From contig NZ_JBNPVX010000013.1 of NCBI RefSeq assembly GCF_050434145.1, positions 1 through 64,000 on the forward strand: a DNA stretch of 64,000 bases, written 5' to 3'. This DNA is from JAISST01 sp050434145. Its GTDB lineage: Bacteria > Fusobacteriota > Fusobacteriia > Fusobacteriales > Fusobacteriaceae. The notes below the pieces were generated by a model that saw nothing but the letters and a program-made list of their open reading frames with translations, had not been told where the DNA came from and made no database searches. A program made the translations under genes and the position numbers. Below are positions 1-11,300 of this stretch, one piece after another. Within the stretch, counting starts at the first letter, position 1, and every line of letters begins with the position of its first letter.

Positions 1-185
1 GATGAACCACAGGAGCTACGATGGATTCTGAGAAGAAAAATAATATTATAGTTAGCAAAACGAAAGACGAAGTCTAGAGGCTTTGGTTAGTAGTCTGTAT
101 GTAGAAATATTAAAAGTAAAAGTGTAATTCATAAGTAATCCCTTTAATTTGTGAATAGATATTTTATAATAATTAGTAGAAAATT

Positions 186-215
186 GCTGTAGAACGTTGT
201 TCTACGGCTTTTTTT
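186..215 (+). terminator. Rho-independent terminator
   Basis: GCTGTAGAAC at 186-195 pairs with GTTCTACGGC at 199-208 through a 3-nt loop, with one G-U pair, and is followed by seven T. It would end a plus-strand transcript entering from the left edge of the window. Confidence 0.7.
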
Positions 216-660
216 GAATTACGTTTTACCTTGACATCATTGATGAGTGCGGGAGTGTCTTCGGAGCTTTCTGGGGTTCCCATGTCACAAAGATAAATTA
301 TATTGGATGTTTGGGTAAAGAATATAGAAAAATTTCAAGTTAGATTATATTAAATATTTTGGAAAAAAAGCAAAAATAACACTAAATATTGAGGCAACTA
401 ATGGAGAAAAAGTATAAATTATAATAGATACTTAGAAAAAGAATAGATAAAAGTTGCAAATTAAATTATATTAAATGATTTTGGGAAAAGAATAAAGAAA
501 AGCTATAAATTAAATTATATCTAAGCATTAGCAAAAAAAGGATGGAGAGAAATTAGAAATTACATTAAATATCGAAAAAAAACATTAAAAAAGTTAGTAT
601 TTTGTGATTATCTGAACAATCTGAGTAAAATAAAAGACTATAAAAGAATAATATAAATTT

Positions 661-694
661 AAAAATCCCTAAAAAAAGAAATTTAGGGATTTTT
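661..694. terminator. Bidirectional terminator-like hairpin
   Basis: AAAAATCCCTAAA at 661-673 pairs perfectly with TTTAGGGATTTTT at 682-694. The A-rich 5' arm and T-rich 3' arm let it work on either strand. No gene ends close by on either side, so what it terminates is unclear. Confidence 0.6.
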
Positions 695-1570
695 GTTTGG
701 AAGAAAGATCACATTATTCATATTTAAGAAGTATTCTTCAAAAAAGCTTTTACTTTTTTTGAAGAGTATAGTATAATATAACTAATCATATTTTATAAAA
801 AATAGTATTTAATTTAAATAATGTCTTTAAAAAAAGGTTTAATTTTGATTAAAATATTATAAAAAAAATTATTATTAAAATATATAAAATATGGTTGTAA
901 TATTTTACCATGAAATACAGAAAAAAACAAACATTATTATTTTGATTAAAGATAATTTGTTGCTGAGGTGTTTTTGGTTTGAGAGAGATTTTCAATTTAA
1001 ATAACAAATTGAGAAAAAAACAATGTAAAATTTTAAAGCAGAACGACTGAAGAAAAATTCTAAGTTATTCTGCTGCTTTGTGGTTATTGAATGTTCTTGT
1101 AATAATATGAAATTTTTAAATTTTAGGTTAGCTTTGGAATTTATAGGGTTGAGACTCTTGGAAAGATTTCTTTGAGTGAAAAAAGAAAGATTAAATTTTT
1201 TTTAGACAGGATATTATACTATAAGAAAATAATTTATTTTTCAAAAAGACATTTCAAAGTCCATTTACAGGAAATGCACACAAAAGCATTAAATATTTTT
1301 ACAGAAAATATGTGATTTTTCAAAAAAACCTCTTTATATTTAATATGTTTTTTTGTATAATTAAGGGTGAAAGGAATGAAGTGTAAAAAGTTATTAATCA
1401 ACAAAAATATTGATTCTACTCAGGATAAGGGACCTGTGTAGGGATTTTTGTTTATAAAGAATAATGATGAAAAAAGAAGTACAAAAAATAGAGCATAGAT
1501 ATAACATTTTACCATAAATTCCAAAAAAATGCAACAAATATAAGTTTAATTGGAATGCTAAAAGAGATGA

Positions 1571-1600
1571 TTGACAGATTAAAATGTTTTTTGTTATGAA
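1571..1600 (+). promoter_or_regulatory. Sigma-70 promoter of the FadA-like gene
   Basis: TTGACA at 1571-1576 is a perfect -35 box. Eighteen bases later TATGAA (1595-1600) can serve as -10. The ATG at 1634 lies about 30 nt downstream, with AAGGAGG at 1621-1627 as ribosome binding site. The -10 is imperfect, so the exact start point is uncertain. Confidence 0.55.
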
Positions 1601-1633
1601 TAATTTTAAAATAAATTTTTAAGGAGGAATTTC

Positions 1634-2095
1634 ATGAAAAAATTCTTAGTAATTGCAGGAATATTAGCAGTAACAGCTTGTACTTATGGGGCGAATGCCA
1701 AAGGAAGTACAAAAAAAAATGCAGCAAATACTAAAAGTGCAAAAAAGGTTATGAAAGAAAAAAGAGAGGACTTGTTTGAATCATTGGAAGAAAAAGTGTT
1801 TAGAGCACCTAATGGTACTAAAGCAAAAATTCAAGCTACTGACAATGCATTTGATACAGGGAAAAAAAGAATGTACTATCTACAAAGAGAAGAGGATCAA
1901 ATAAGAGCACTTGAATCTGAGCTTGGAATGGAAGAAACTGATCATAATTTTTTGACAGAAAAATACGATGCTGTTATGGAAGAGTTTAAGACTACAAAGA
2001 ATGAAATAGAAGCATTGGAAATAGAAAATAGAAAGTTGAAAGAATATTTGGCTAGACTGAATGCAATGGAAGCAAGAGCAAAAGGTGGAAAATAA
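1634..2095 (+). CDS. FadA/Fad-I-like coiled-coil surface lipoprotein
   Basis: Small exported protein of 153 aa. The N-terminus is a signal sequence (KKF, then a hydrophobic run) ending in V-T-A-C with Cys16, which fits a lipobox; a signal peptidase I site after ANA (about residue 22) is the alternative. The rest is very rich in Lys and Glu, and residues from about 60 to 145 have heptad-like spacing of Leu, Ile and Met, so a long alpha-helical coiled coil is expected. Fusobacterial FadA adhesin and its lipoprotein relative Fad-I have this size and build. In F. nucleatum Fad-I lies upstream of the giant autotransporter RadD, and here too a giant autotransporter follows after 254 bp. The family call rests on length, signal and composition, not on an alignment. 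Start chosen for the strong AAGGAGG 6 nt upstream. Confidence 0.55.
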   Translation: MKKFLVIAGILAVTACTYGANAKGSTKKNAANTKSAKKVMKEKREDLFESLEEKVFRAPNGTKAKIQATDNAFDTGKKRMYYLQREEDQIRALESELGMEETDHNFLTEKYDAVMEEFKTTKNEIEALEIENRKLKEYLARLNAMEARAKGGK

Positions 2096-2349
2096 TTAGT
2101 TAGGAAATGAAGAACAAGATTTTGATTTCTATATGATAAATTTTATAACAGCAAAATAAAACTTTGTAAATCATAATAGTGTTAAAGAATAGAGTTTTTT
2201 ATTTAGTTTGATTACTTATTTTAAAGGGGAAAGTTTTGGGCATATATAGATATTGATAATTTATACTGTGTTCCATTATTCAAAATTGTAAAAAATTTAT
2301 ATAAAATTAAAAAATTTGAATTTAGATTAAATTCATTTCAGGAGGATTT

Positions 2350-5300
2350 ATGAATAAGATGAAGAAAGAAAATGAAAATGCATTGAAAAGTTTTCTGAAA
2401 AGAAAAGTTTCATATACTGCAGGATTGTTAGTAGCATTTTTAATAAGTGGTACAATAGGGTTTGCAGCAGTAGATGTTATTCAAGGGGAATCAATAAGTG
2501 CTAGTGAGAGTTATTTTTCCAGCTTGGAAACTGAGAAATCACATATACAAGAGCTTTTGAAGGAAAATGAAAAGCAATTAGCTGATGCAAATCAGGAGTA
2601 TTTGGTTTTATTGAGAAAAGGTGATTTTTATTCAAAACCAATACATGGAAGTACACAAGTATTTTTTAACTTTGGATATGAAAATGCAGGGCGTTCTAAG
2701 AATAGAACTACAAAAGAATGGAGAAATACTATAGATGGTATACAATATCGTATGGCAGGGTATACACTGGACAAAGGGATAAATCCTTACCATAAAGGAG
2801 AAATGATAGCTAAGGAAAATGGGTATCAATTTTCTAATTTAGAAGACGGTTCTATTTATGATCCAGAAGCTTCTATATATGATGACAAATACTTGAAGGC
2901 TGCTTATGCTGAAGATGAGTATGGTAATCTGATAAGTCTGGCAATACCAGCTGGGACATCAGTTTATTATACTGATGTAAATGGAAATAATTATTATACA
3001 GTGATTGATCCTAGCACTGGAATTTCACATGTTGTGAATGATAAAGGGGTTGCAGTTAGGACTGATGATCTTGGAGATGTGGTCCTTGAGAGTTCTTTAG
3101 CTGATAACAATATTAATGGAAATGTGCCTACTACTGGGACTGCAGGATTAGGGAATTTTCCCAATGCTATGGGTGAGTTAGGTCAAGGTAATGGGGTTTA
3201 TTTGAATGAGGTTCCTTATATGGCGAGTCTTGATATAGGGGCGAATATTTTACCTTTGGATCCTGATATACCTAATGTTAGTAAGAATGTTAATGTTAAT
3301 GTGGATGCTCCTGTATTGGGAAGTATTCCTAGCACACCAGCAGCGCCAGTGGCACCAGAGGCTATTAATATAACTGTAAATAAACCAGTGGTTAATGTTA
3401 CTGCTCCGAGTGCGGTAGGTTCGGTTTCTGTTACATCACCTGGCAGTGTTAATGTAAATATTAATGTTAGTACTCCAGTTGTGAGTGCTCCTAATATTAG
3501 TGTGCCAAATTTTGAAGCTAGAGTAATAGCAGCTCCTGAAATACCTGCTGCCCCAGATATACCAGTTATTGTACCTCCAACTATAACTTTGCCAAATCCA
3601 TCTGGTGGCAATTGGACACAATTTTATTATTGGAATACAGGATTTGCTTCAAATAGTAACTATAATGGTTTAATTGGTGAAGTTATAGTTACAGGTGGAA
3701 AATTTGAAATTGATATAACTGGTTCTTCGACTGATGATGGGTATAAAATATCAGCTGAGAATTATGCTGCGTCCATGCCATCTTTAGAAAATGGCTATCA
3801 TACTGCGGCTGGTTCAAATGGATGGTCTAATGGTGGAACTCAAACTGCTACTACTCACACTACGACAACTATTGCTGATGGTGGAATGGGGATATATAGA
3901 ATAGTAGATACACCTTATGGTGGATTTGGTAGTGGGACAGAAGTTATAATCACTTCTACAAGAAGTGGAAGTATGAGACAATTTATCCATCATGATCCAC
4001 ATTCAACTTATGCAGCAAGTTCAATTGCAAATGTATCTGGTGCGACCCTTGAAGAATTCAGTGAGGCTTCTTTGATGGAAACAAATTATTTACATTCATC
4101 CCATCCTATAGGATCACATTATCAGTTTCTTTCATTGCAAGGCAAAATAACTGTTAATGGTGGTTATATGATGATTGTTGGAACACAAGGACATTCATCA
4201 AAAGCTTCTAATGTATATGCTTTTAATAGTGGTGAAATAAATATAAATGGCAATAATAATACTATATTTGGATATACAAACGCAAACGATTCAGCAAAGA
4301 GATATTATTATGTTGGGAATTTATCTTCTGGAAAAATAAAAGTAACTGGGGATAGTAATGCTGTTATTGCAATGAATAAAAGTGCTTCCGACCATGTACA
4401 TAATTTCAAAAATAAAGGTATCATTGAAATAAATGGTAATGGTAATGCAGGTGTCTATTTAGTAAGAAACATTAATGATGGAACTGTAGACATGCAATCT
4501 ACAGTAACTATATCTGGTGGAGAAAAAAATGCAGGAGTTTTTCAGGTTGCAGAAACTACTAATAAAATGAATAAAGAATCTTTATTAAATGTTTCTATAA
4601 CTGGTGGAACTGGAAATGTTGGATATTATTCTGCACAGGATCAAAATTTATTAAGTACTGGAAAAAATAATTCTTCTAACTATAGTCATATATTTTCAAT
4701 ATCTGGTGGAAGTAAAAATGCAGCAGTTCTATCAGCAGCCGATTTAGAAATTGGAAATGGAACTATAACTTTAAGCGGTGGAAGCGGAAATGTTGGGTTA
4801 GTTGCACAAGGTGGAAAATTAATTTCTACTGGGATACTAAATATTACAGGAGGTAGTGAAAACGTTGGAGTAGTCTCTAAAGATGGAAAAACTGCTGAAG
4901 TTTCTAATTTGAAATCTTCTGGTACAGTATCAAATGCTATTGGACTTTTTGCTAGTGGAAGTTCAAGTGTTGCAAATGTTACAACTGATATTGAAATGAA
5001 AGGTTTAGTTGTTGTAGGAGCAACTAACACCAATAAAAATAATGCAATGGGTGCTTTTGCTGAATCTAATGGAACAATTACAATAACAAATGGAACTTTT
5101 GGAACAAGTACTTCTCCAGACATAGAAGTTACAGGAATGGCATTACCTTCTGACCCAAATATTCATAGAGGAATAGGTTTAATGGCATCAAATGGGAAAA
5201 TTACAGCAGAAAATACATATATTAAAGTTATTAATGGTGCAGCTGGAGTAGCATCAACAGGAACTACTGCAACTATTGATGTTGATGGATCAATAATAGA

Positions 5301-8300
5301 AGTAAATAATGGTTATGGAATTTATTCTGATGGGGCAGGGTCAGTTAGCTTTGTAGGTGGAAAACTAATACTAGACGGAGATTCGATGGGATTCACTTAT
5401 GACAAGAGTAATACTTCATTGATAAATATAGGCACTGGAGCAACTGTTCAAGTAAAAAGTGATGATGTAATTGTAGTAAATTTATTAAATGCATATTCTC
5501 CTAATGGTTTAAAAATTTCTACTTTTAGCACTGATATTAAACCAGCTAATTTAACTATCACACCTGATTCAGGCATAGATAAATATATTATTGCTGCTGC
5601 TGATGGTGGTGATTTGACAATAGATCAATCAATTGATAGAACTTCTGGATCTGGAAGTCCTGATGGAGATTATTTTAAACATTTCTTACACCAAAGATTT
5701 AAGATAGTAGTTAATGCATTTGATGTAAAAGCGGTGTTAGATAATACTATTGCTAATACTTGGTATGATGGCAATGTAGTAGGACTTGCTATTTCTTCAA
5801 GTTCATCTGGAAAAGCCGTGCCTTCTCCACTTGGAAGTTGGTTAAGCGATACATCTATAACTTTGGTAACAGGTTCTAAAATAATAGCTGATAGAACAGA
5901 AGGAGGAGCCGGTGCTATAGGAGCGTACATAAATTATGGTACTGTTGAAAATAATGGAGCCATAGAAGTTGAAAAAACAGAAACTACTAAGATTAATAGT
6001 GGAGCTGTTGGTATATTTTCGGTAAATGGTAGTAAGGTAGATAATAAATCTACTGGAATTATTGATGTGGCTGGAGCTAATTCTATTGGAATACTAAGTC
6101 AATCTTATAGAGAAAAAAAGGCTGATGGAAGTGCTATTGTAGGTGAATTTGATACTATAGATATAAAAAATCCAGCAAATAATAATATAGCTTCAGATCA
6201 AGGACAAATGAAAATTGTTAATAATGGAAAAATAACTCTTGATGGAGATGGTTCTGTAGGTATTTATGCAGAAAATAATGGGGCAAAATCTGCCACATTA
6301 AATACAGTGTCTAATGAAGTTAATGGGATAATTACAGTAGGAAAAGATAAAGCAGTAGGAATTTATGGTACAGGTCATGGTACAGCAGGAGTACGAATAC
6401 AAAATAATGGGATTATTGAGGTTGGAACAGATAGTTATGGAATCTATGCTGCTAAAAAGTCATCTATAAATGGTGCATACACTAATTCATTAGGAACATA
6501 CAAACTTGATGATGGCTCTATTGGGATAGTTACAGATGGTACTTCTACATTAGATGGTGTCAGTACAAACACACCAGTTAATATTAATTTAATTTCAACT
6601 ACTTCTGGTGAAGGGACAGTAGGTATTGTTTTTGGAGATCTTACCACGACTATTGGTATCATAGATCAATTTAAAGTAAATATAAATGTAAATACTACTA
6701 CTTTAAACACATCAGCTGCTGTTACAAATAATTCTTTTACTAAAGGAACAGTATTTTATGTAAATGAAGCAGTATTATTTTCTAATGGTGAAGTTAATGT
6801 AGCTGATAATGGCATAGGTATATATGCTGACTTAGCTGTAGGGATAAACTCAAATGATTATACAGCTGATGGAATAATTAACTTAGTTGGAAATAATGCG
6901 ATTGGTTTATATACAAAGAAGGGAGCAGTTGCAAATAGAAATGGATCTGCTATAAATATTAGTAAAACTAATCAGTATGGAATGGTTGTTTTGGATGCAT
7001 TTGATTTTTCAACTCTTAATGGTGGTTTTGCATATAACAATGGTGATATAAACATAAATGTTACAAAAGGATATGGAATATATGTTGGAAATGGAGCAAC
7101 TGTATCTTTAAATGGAAACAGTGGAAAAATAATGTTTAATAATACTGATTCTATTGGTGTCGTTTCAGATGGAGCAATAGTTGGGATTGGGACTAGTACA
7201 CAAAATCCGGCATTATTGGCAGGTTATTTAGGAGCCATTACATGGGGAGGAGTAACACATACTCCAGCAGTGTCTAAAACTGGAAATATATTAGTGTATG
7301 CTCAAAAAGATACTGCTAATAATAAATATTCTAATATAGTTAATGACTCTTTAACTGTTGGAATTGATGGGGCTTTAGCACCATCAAGTACTATTGGTGT
7401 CTATTTGAAAGGAGATGGTCATACATATGAAGATATAAATGGGAATAATTCCATATTAGGGACACCATCAGTATTTAATCCGTCTACAATTAAAGTTTAT
7501 AGTACAGGTTTGGGAACAGGAGAATCCTTGAGAGTGTATGATGGGGCAATTGGAGTCTACTCTAAGTCAGATTTTTCTGGTGTAGATAATAAATTATTTA
7601 TAAATGCATTATCAAAAAGCACTGTGACTAACGAAGCATCAGTAGTAGCATATCTTGATGGAAAAGCTACTATAGGTGGAGATATAACTGCAACAGGAAA
7701 CACTTCTGGAAATGCAATAGGGGTATATGGAACTAATAATGGAATAATATCTGTAGCAGACTTTAATGGAAGTGGTTATGGATTAAAATTAACATTAGGA
7801 ACTGGTAATGATTCTGGTACTGGAATGTATATGGAAAATGGTGCACAAGTAACTGGAAAGAAAATTATTGTAGACAACCAAAGTTCTAATATTGCAGTAA
7901 CTAATGTTGGAGTTTACTATGATGGAGTAACTGGAACTCATGATACAGATATAGATTTAGATGGAAGTAGAGTAGTAGGAATATTTGCTAATAATGGAGC
8001 TAATATAACTTATGGAAACAAAAATATGACCGAAATTGGCACTGGAACTAACAGATATGCATTTATAGCAGGAGAAAGTACAGCAACTCCTACAGGAGGT
8101 TCTGCATCTATAACTAACACAGGTACAGCAACTTTCTCAAGCCAAGATTCAATAGTAATGTACACAGAAAATGGTGCAATAATAAATACTGGTACAATAA
8201 ATACAACTGGTACATCTGGAGGAATAGAGGCTGGTATGGCAGCAATGGCTAATCTAGGTTCTACAGGAGATAATATAAGTTTAACAAATACTGGTACAAT

Positions 8301-11300
8301 AAATAATATTAATTCACTAGGAATAGTAATAGATTCTTCATCTACAGCAACAAGAGGAACAGCTACAAACAGTGGAATAATTAATGTAACTAATACTTTG
8401 CCTTCTGGAACAAAAGCAGTGGTTGGTGTAGGATTCTTTGGCGATGGAGCAGGAGCTAATGTTACATATGATGGAACAGGAAGTGTTACAAATGTAAAAA
8501 CTGAAGATGCTGTAGGGCTGTACTTACATCAGACTGTAGGAACACAAGTAACAGATGCTGGATTGTTTGATATTGTACAAGATAGTGTGGCAGTATATAG
8601 TGATGGCTCTGTAGTAGATTTTGATGTAAATGTACAAGGCTCTGATGGAGTGGCATTGTATGTGGAAAATAATTCAACAGTTGAAAATAATACAATAGAC
8701 ATAACTGCATTGGGAAAAGGAACAGCATTATATGTTGCAGATAGTACTGCAGACTTGAATAATATAACAATAAATGTAAAAGATGCTAGTGGACTAAAAC
8801 AATTATTGGGAATGTATGTTGCTGATAATTATATAATAGGAAGTAATAGTGGAACAGTAACCATTGATACTGAAGGAGTAGGCTCTACAGGTGTATATAT
8901 AGCAAATGGAAAGACAATATCTGTAGATACTGGAGCTACAATAAATGTAGGAGATAACAGCTTAGGTCTTTATGTAGATGGTACTGGAGCAGGAGCAACT
9001 ACATTGGATACAAATGGAGGAATCCTTAACCTAGATAATAACTCTATTGGGGTATTTAACAATGGTGCAAATGGAACATCTAACTTAGGAGTAGCAGGAC
9101 CGTTGTCTGTAAACTTTAATGGAACTAATGGAATACTTGCATTCAATCAATACGGAAATCTAAACATAGGCAATAATCTAGCAGTAAATGGTGATGGTAC
9201 AATAGGATTTACTTATAATGGAAATATGGCTACTGCTCACAATAGCATTGTAGTGAATAGTAACCAAATAGGATTCTTAAGCAAATTTGACAATGGAGCA
9301 CTTTCATTATCATATTCACTTCTTAACACAGGAACAATCACTGTTAATGCAAGTGGAATAGGAATGGCAATAGAAAATGACAAGATTAATCCATATACTG
9401 GAGCATTAAAACTAGAAAATGGTGGAATAATAAATGTTATTGGAGCATCAGGAGTAGGATTATATAGTAATACTGGTGCAATAGATAATAGTGCTGGTCT
9501 TATTACAGTGGATAATAATGGTGTAGGAGTATATGCAACAGATATATCACCTACTGTCGGAGTAACAAATATTGACATGGGTACTACTAATGTTACTAAG
9601 GGAGTAGGACTAGTAGTAGACGGAAATGGACTTTCGTTAGCAAAAAGTATTAGTGGAAATATAAATCTATCTGCTGGAACAGCTACAGATTATAACATAG
9701 GTACATATTTCTTGAATTATAATGGTAATATAACATCTTTAGCTACTACTGCAACTGCAGACTATACAATAACTGCAGCAATAGAAGGTGGAAATAACAC
9801 TTTAGCTTTACCTGTATCTATAACAGGAGCTAACAAAAATGAAATAGGAGTATATGCAAAGAATTCTACAACAATATTATCTGGTAATGTAACTGTTGCT
9901 GGAGATGAAAATATAGGAGTTTATGGAGATGCTGCAACTATTACTACATCAGCTGTAACAGTATCTACTACATCAGCTTATAATATTGCAAGTCCTTATT
10001 TGGAATCATCAATAGGAATGTTCTTAACTAAAGGTTCAGTGGGAAATGTAACTAATACAGTTGCTAATGATAATAGTATAGGAATATATGGTGGAGATAA
10101 TACTACTTTAAATCTTACTAATATATCTGCAGGATATAGAGCAATAGGTGTTTATGCTAATGATTCTGCTGTAAATGTATCAAACTCAATAAATGTAGGA
10201 GTATCTGGATACGGAGTATTTGCAGAAGATTCTGATGTAATAGCAACTGGGACAATAAATGTAGCAGATGGAACTGCAATAGGTATCTTGTCTCAAGGTG
10301 ATGGAGATGTAACATATACAGGTTATGTAAATGTGGATGCTAAAGATGCAACAGGTACTGATAAAGCTTCTATAGGAATATACAAAGGAAATGGAACGGG
10401 AACAGTTACTGCTAGCGATAATGGAACTGTGTGGGATATTGGAAAAGCTGGATATGGAATATATCTAGAAAATAAAAATTATACTGGAGCAGGTGTTGCA
10501 ACTGTAAATAATCATGCAGATATGATACTTGATGAAAGTGCAGTGGGAATCTATGTAGGTGGAAATGGAAAGAATGATGTAACAGCAGTAGGAAATAATT
10601 ATGGTAACATAACAGTAGGAACTACTTATTTGGGAGCAACACCACCAACTGATCATAGCAACTTCCACGAACATTTGAACTCAGTGGGCATGTATGTAGG
10701 AAATGGAGCAAAAGGTACAAACTCTGGCACTTTAAATGTATTTAATGATCATTCTGTAGGAGTATATGCAGTAGGAGAAGGGACTACATTTGTTAATGTT
10801 TTAGGTGGAACTATTAATGTTGATAATGGCGGAGTAGGAGTGCTTGCAAGAGAAGGAGCGACTATTACAAATTATGGTGATATTATATTAGGAAACACTG
10901 AAGCTGCTTGCGGGACAAAAACAATAGGTATAGCTGCTTATGGTAAAATTGATGATTCTGGAAATGAAATTACTACAACAATAGATAATCACGGATATAT
11001 TGAAGTGGGTAGTGGTGGAGTAGGAATATATGGAAATAAATATGCTGAATTGACAAATCAAAGTACTGGGGTAATAAACATAACTGCTTCAGGTGGTACA
11101 GGAATGCTTGGATATGAAGGTAAAGTAATAAATAAAGGAACCATTAATGTTGCTTCTGGTGCAGTGGGTATAGCTCATACTGCTAGTGACCCTATATCAC
11201 ATGGAACGATAACAATAGCTGATGATGGTGTAGTAGTAATAAACAATCAATTTATACATGCTGGTAAACTAGAAGCTGACAATGTAATAGTAAATGGTGC

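Larger units (their letters stand above)
1..1570. other. AT-rich region without a convincing gene
   Basis: I see no open reading frame with a ribosome binding site in this stretch. It is very AT-rich except for two patches: about 1-75 and about 230-290. The second patch, read on the minus strand, gives a short frame containing MGTPESSEDTPALIND. The first, read on the plus strand, gives MNHRSYDGF followed by a stop. Both look vaguely like the C-terminal tails of IS200/IS605-family TnpB proteins, so they may be decayed transposon ends, but I cannot confirm this without a search. Two hairpins (listed separately) and an inverted repeat at about 734-765 are the only other structures. The rest may be leader DNA for the surface genes downstream. 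Confidence 0.5.

Noticed and set aside
1..300. tRNA or rRNA fragment in the GC-richer patches
   Set aside because: I could not fold a cloverleaf or match conserved 16S, 23S or 5S segments. The short TTGACATC and CTTCGG resemblance to 16S rRNA helix regions is too brief to support a call.
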